A DNA stretch of 64,000 nucleotides from Erythrophleum ivorense (lineage: Eukaryota > Streptophyta > Magnoliopsida > Fabales > Fabaceae): positions 682,001 to 746,000 of the forward strand of contig JAIUCV010000116.1 of assembly GCA_026724425.1 (NCBI GenBank). The letters run 5' to 3'. Shown here in pieces: positions 60,062 through 64,000 of this stretch. The translations under genes were made by a program, and so were the position numbers. The notes beneath the pieces were generated by a model. The model did no database searches. It had not been told where the DNA came from and saw nothing but the letters and a program-made list of their open reading frames with translations. Position 1 is the stretch's first letter. The number at the start of each line of letters is the position of its first letter.

Positions 60062-62232
60062 ATAGTCTCAGAAGGAATGCACTACTTGGTAGAAGAAGAT
60101 ATCATTATGTTTTGTGATAAGAAGAAAAATCCTGAATATTGACTATAAAGCAACATATATATATACATGGATTATCTGCATATGTTATTCTAGGTAGGTA
60201 AAGAAATTATCTGTCACCAAAATATCTGTATATTCACCAGGTACCTTATTTACTTGTACTGATAGATACACTTTAACTAAAACCTCTTGGACCATGTCAA
60301 TGCTATAATCTCAAATCTCTTTCTAGTAGATAAGTTACAATAATCAAATTCCTAATTATTTAGTTAACGTAAAAAAATATTATTTCAATTCAATATTTTA
60401 AGCTATTAAATGAAAATTCATGAATAATTTTATTATGATCTCTAATTCACACTTTAACACACGAAACCTTTTTGAAGTATTACTTAAAAACTTGAGTTAT
60501 AAAGTGAAGACTTAGTTTTATTGTAATTTTCTTATAGTTAACCCTAAGATTTCAAGTCTCAATAATATATCAATATGAAGTTTCAAAATACCTTGGATGG
60601 GAGTGAAAACGGAACCAAAGAAAACTTGATAGTTTCAGCATTAATGTTCCAATTCAAAATTGCATGCCCTAGTGGTGTGGTGCCTACCGACTGGGTTGCG
60701 TCATAGTTTCCAGCCTTGAATTAAATAAATTGCTGTCGCATTGCACTACTGGGAGAATAGAAAGAGAAATAACTTTCAATGATCAACTTGTATATGTTTG
60801 TTGTGAATGTATTTATGTCATCGTGAGTATTTTCATCTTCAGCATTTCAATGAATGCTGTATCAGTTACGTTGTTTGGAGTCAAGAAGTAGGTTAAAGAT
60901 TGTCAGTAGATGCAACTTTGAGGCGTCTTGCCAATTGCCATGTACGTGGGACCAATAACTCAAGCAATCAAATTTATGGCATTGGCACTTAACCTAATGT
61001 GACAACTAGGAAGGTCATTTCTCCTTTTGAGGCCCGGTTCATTGACACAAAAGCAAACGTAGTTTAACAAATAGCTAAGATTATCTCCTTTTTGACTCGA
61101 TCAAATTGGAAATTGAAAAATTCTTAGGCAGATTGGTCAGGTGAGAAATTTTTAGGTGCTTTGCTTTTACTGATTGGGTAGAAGTGTCAATGGATCTTAT
61201 TATTAAAACACTGACTTTAATAAGTCTGTAGGACTCCTTATACAGCCTACGTTGATATATCATATGTATTTATGAATTTTTTTATAAAAAATAAGTAAAT
61301 CAAATTACTAATAAATAGACATACAAATATATTAAACACATTTTTTAGTAAAATCCAAGTTTGATATATATATATATATATATATTTATAGTTAGCTTAG
61401 ACACCTATCTCTACTAGGTCGAATTTATCCGAAGATCTTCAAAGTTTTAGTCGATTTTTTTGGTATGATTAATGAGTTTTACTAGTGAATGTAACATTGA
61501 CCAGTGATTCAGTTGGATCCCAAGGCCCATTCACTGATATTAGTTATGGGCTTTCATAGTGCAGCCTAAGGGCCTATGCCTATGCCTACGAGAAATTATG
61601 CGGGTATGATGACCATCAGGTAGATGGTATTACATCAACTTCCTTTAGATTTTTTGAGAAAAGTAATTTTTACTTACATTGTGTCATATTATTTATACAT
61701 TTAATAATTAAAATTTATTTTATATATAAATTTATCTGTATTACATATAAATTTTATTTATATAAATTTAATTTTAACTCTTGATTTTTTTAAATATATT
61801 CTGTATATTTTAAAAACTTTTTCATAAAGTCACAATGCTGGTCGTACTAGATTGAAGAGAGACTTAATAACTTTGAGCACAGGTACTTGTTTAAATTTTA
61901 GTTGTCACCGTTCCTTTCAAATTAAATATGAGTTCTCGTGTTACTCATCGGAGAACTCATCCGTAGAGAAAATTTCCCACAAAATCTTATCCTGCCCTAG
62001 AAGATAACAAGGAATAAAATTTTTATGGATATGCCCATAAATATTACAAAACAAGGGTGTGATCTTTATTTCTTTGAAGGCAACAATAATTCAAGACGAG
62101 GAAGTACATTCCACATTACAACTTACAGCAAACATTCGCAACAAAAAACTGGTTTACACACAGAAAACTTCAGACTTTCCTTGTACTGTATTAATACAAG
62201 TTATATAAAACAGAGTTAATTGTGGGTATCTA
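60062..62232. other. Upstream region of the receptor kinase gene; no other gene seen
   Basis: AT-rich. A TA-rich stretch near 60155-60167 could serve as the kinase gene's TATA element. A (TA)n tract is at 61363-61384. No coding region recognised. Confidence 0.6.
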
Positions 62233-62945
62233 TCATGGAATATGATAATTTTGAGGTTGAGTTTCAGTAGAAGCAGCAACACAGCCGCACTTGCAGCAAG
62301 AGCCTGGAGGGGGAGGTGCACAGCAAGAAATGCAGAGAGGACAATAAATTGCTGCAAGGCAAATTGGAAGATCAACAATATCAGTTAAAACCCATACAAG
62401 AAATCAGAATATATATTGTTCATAGGTGTCAACAATGTATAGAAATTCTTAGTAAAAAAACCTAATATACAGAAAAAAAGGTAAATAAATCAACCAAGCT
62501 AATTGTTGATAGACCTACGAGTGTTAGAAGATGCTTCCGCTAAAAAAGTAAATCTGACATTTTTACATATTTATTCATGATTTGATTTATTCTACTTATC
62601 TTAGAAGATTAGGTCTACCTAAAACATCAGAATATTTATTGTTTATAAGGGTTAGTGATATACAGAGATTCTTTGATAGATCTAGGCGAGTAAAAGTATC
62701 CAAAGTGTGTCCTAATATAGAAAAGTTGCCTCATATGTTCACATATTTATTTATAATGAATTTTGTCTATCTATTTTTATCGAGCAGATCTACCCAAAAA
62801 TTCTTCAACATATAAGGCGGTAATAGGGTTTACCTGGTGGTGGCGGGCGCGGTGATTTTCTTCCTTCACATGGTATAGTTGAAGACAACATCAACCCACA
62901 AATAGAAAGAACCATCAGAGTACACCTGAGAGAATCACTTGCCAT
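62233..62945 (-). CDS. Small secreted cysteine-rich peptide, two exons, 76 aa
   Basis: Exon 1 (62945-62834) encodes a signal peptide, MASDSLRCTLMVLSICGLML, then a basic/Pro stretch GRKSPRPPPP, and ends at a g/gtaaac donor. A 482-bp intron follows. Exon 2 (62351-62233, after ttgcag) reads IYCPLCISCCAPPPPGSCCK, then CGCV and a polar tail to a TGA. Eight cysteines fall within residues 41-61 (C41, 44, 47, 48, 56, 57, 59, 61), with CC pairs around a PPPP turn. This looks like a secreted disulphide-rich peptide, but the spacing does not match defensins, lipid-transfer proteins or EPF peptides that I know. A TATA-like tatataaata lies about 45-55 bp upstream of the start (62988-62998). No function is assigned. 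Confidence 0.75.
62380..62815. repeat. Diverged two-copy repeat in the cysteine-rich peptide intron
   Basis: Blocks such as atcagaatat(a)tattgtt(c/t)ata and agaaattctt/agagattctt followed by tagatct(a)/tagacct(a) recur near 62400-62520 and 62625-62690. Confidence 0.5.
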
Positions 62946-62988
62946 TGCAAAGCGTTTGATAGATGTCCTAGAGAAATAGCAGTGGGAT

Positions 62989-62998
62989 ATTTATATAA
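62989..62998 (-). promoter_or_regulatory. Putative TATA box of the cysteine-rich peptide gene
   Basis: Minus strand ttatataaat, about 45-53 bp upstream of the start codon at 62945. This implies a very short 5' leader. Confidence 0.5.
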
Positions 62999-63009
62999 CA
63001 TGGCCTGTG

Positions 63010-64000
63010 ACTTGTGAGGGTATGATATAGCCAACCGGAATGTACTTTCCATGTAATGTGATATTGGAATTTGAACGTTGAATATTCACATAATGTATAG
63101 ACTGCAATTCTAAGTGGTCTGATATAAATTGATTTATGGACTTATTATTCAAAGTCAATTCCTCCACTCCCTTGTATTTTGACCATTGACAAATGTAATG
63201 ACTTTTCTTCTCGTGGATAGACATTAACGTAAAACTAATTGCTTTAGCAATAGAAAACGAGGGAAACCACCCTTAATATTGGCAACCAATAAGAAACTTC
63301 GTTACATAATTATACTAGCAAAAGGAAAGAAGAAGCAGCCACCAGTTTCTTGAACATATAGTGTCATCTGTGTCTCACTTCTCTACCATTGCGGATTTAG
63401 TTAGATCTGTCTGGTTGTGAAGCATTGCTCAAATTTAAACTCTTGACCTAATTTTTTTTTTCATGAAATGTATGCTCTCTGATCCATTACAATAAAAAAA
63501 AAATTGTGTAATGTAGAGAGTCAATTGACATATTGTCTAATTCTTTAACTAATTAAATCAAGAATTTGGATTCTTTACCATTATAAATTGATTGCATATA
63601 ACGCGGTCAGAAAAAAAGATAAAGAAAAAAAAACCCTATATATTTTTATTATTTTGTGTCAGTGCAACTATATAATTAGAGAAATTCTTAGATTAGCTTT
63701 AATTGAGACAATAGCAACATAAATAGGGAAAGGTTATGTTGGTAGATTGAAGTTTGGCAGCATCCATTAACTCTATATGTTCAGAATGCGGCATAACTCA
63801 ACCATTCATTTATTTTGATTTTGACTTGATTAAAAGCTTCAAAGTTAGAGAAAAAGTGCATCTTATTAATACATTGCATGTAGATGGCAAAATTCACAGA
63901 TGATCCTTACAACAAATTTGTCATACAAAATATTCTACTTCTAGCACTAAAACACAAATTAATGCTACTACAGCTCAATCGGTTATTCCATGATCTACTC
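63010..64000. other. AT-rich end of window, nothing recognised
   Basis: No gene or repeat identified. The last 150 bp may belong to a neighbouring gene's 3' region, but nothing supports that directly. Confidence 0.5.

Noticed and set aside
1..64000. CRISPR arrays, rRNA genes, organelle DNA insertions or viral sequence
   Set aside because: No regularly spaced short repeats with unique spacers, no rRNA, and no organelle gene blocks were seen. All reverse transcriptase signals fit Copia or LINE elements.

Overview
This is nuclear DNA from a flowering plant, most likely a eudicot. It is AT-rich, its genes carry many short GT-AG introns, and Copia, MULE, Helitron and LINE relics fill the space between and inside genes. 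No bacterial operon, plasmid, CRISPR array or phage-like block is visible. All exon coordinates were derived by reading splice sites by eye and checking reading-frame continuity; none was checked by alignment or RNA.

Layout. (1) 376-957 (+): the last two exons of an ATP-dependent 6-phosphofructokinase. (2) 2632-26988 (-): a complete 15-exon gene for a plant RadA/Sms-type organellar DNA recombination ATPase (627 aa). One of its introns has grown to 13.6 kb because a Copia element (A, 6411-19358) landed in it and was then hit by two more Copia elements (B, 8350-13315; C, about 14099-17589). A further intron holds a small odd LTR element (D, 20532-21903) with a third, inverted LTR piece. (3) 27.0-32.8 kb: AT-rich spacer with an orphan first exon and promoter of an MCM-binding protein gene (ETG1/MCMBP type), lying between 17-bp direct repeats. 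(4) 32795-39243: a Mutator-like element with about 260-bp terminal inverted repeats, a 9-bp target duplication and a decayed FAR1-type transposase. (5) 40.3-43.3 kb: a decayed Helitron helicase with internal tandem duplications. (6) 44.5-45.5 kb: the 3' end of a LINE with its A tail. (7) 46.2-49.1 kb: a large inverted repeat (arms about 1.05 kb) in which the 5' end of the next gene is copied head-to-head. (8) 49050-51317 (+): a complete CHUP1/AR791-like coiled-coil protein gene (614 aa). (9) 51.9-54.3 kb: an internally deleted Copia element (E). (10) 54520-60061 (-): a complete 13-exon malectin-like/LRR receptor kinase gene (913 aa), including one GC-AG intron. (11) 62233-62945 (-): a two-exon gene for a small secreted cysteine-rich peptide (76 aa).

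The cellular genes are unrelated in function (glycolysis, organelle DNA maintenance, chloroplast/actin organisation, surface signalling, a secreted peptide), as expected for plant nuclear DNA. The most informative material is structural: target-site duplications that order the insertions, the head-to-head copy of a promoter and 5' leader with a conserved upstream ORF, the ETG1 fragment carrying a strong E2F-type site, and the rearranged LTR element D. I found no convincing new gene system. The best candidates for follow-up are the inverted-repeat 5' duplication, the ETG1 fragment and the unclassified cysteine-rich peptide.
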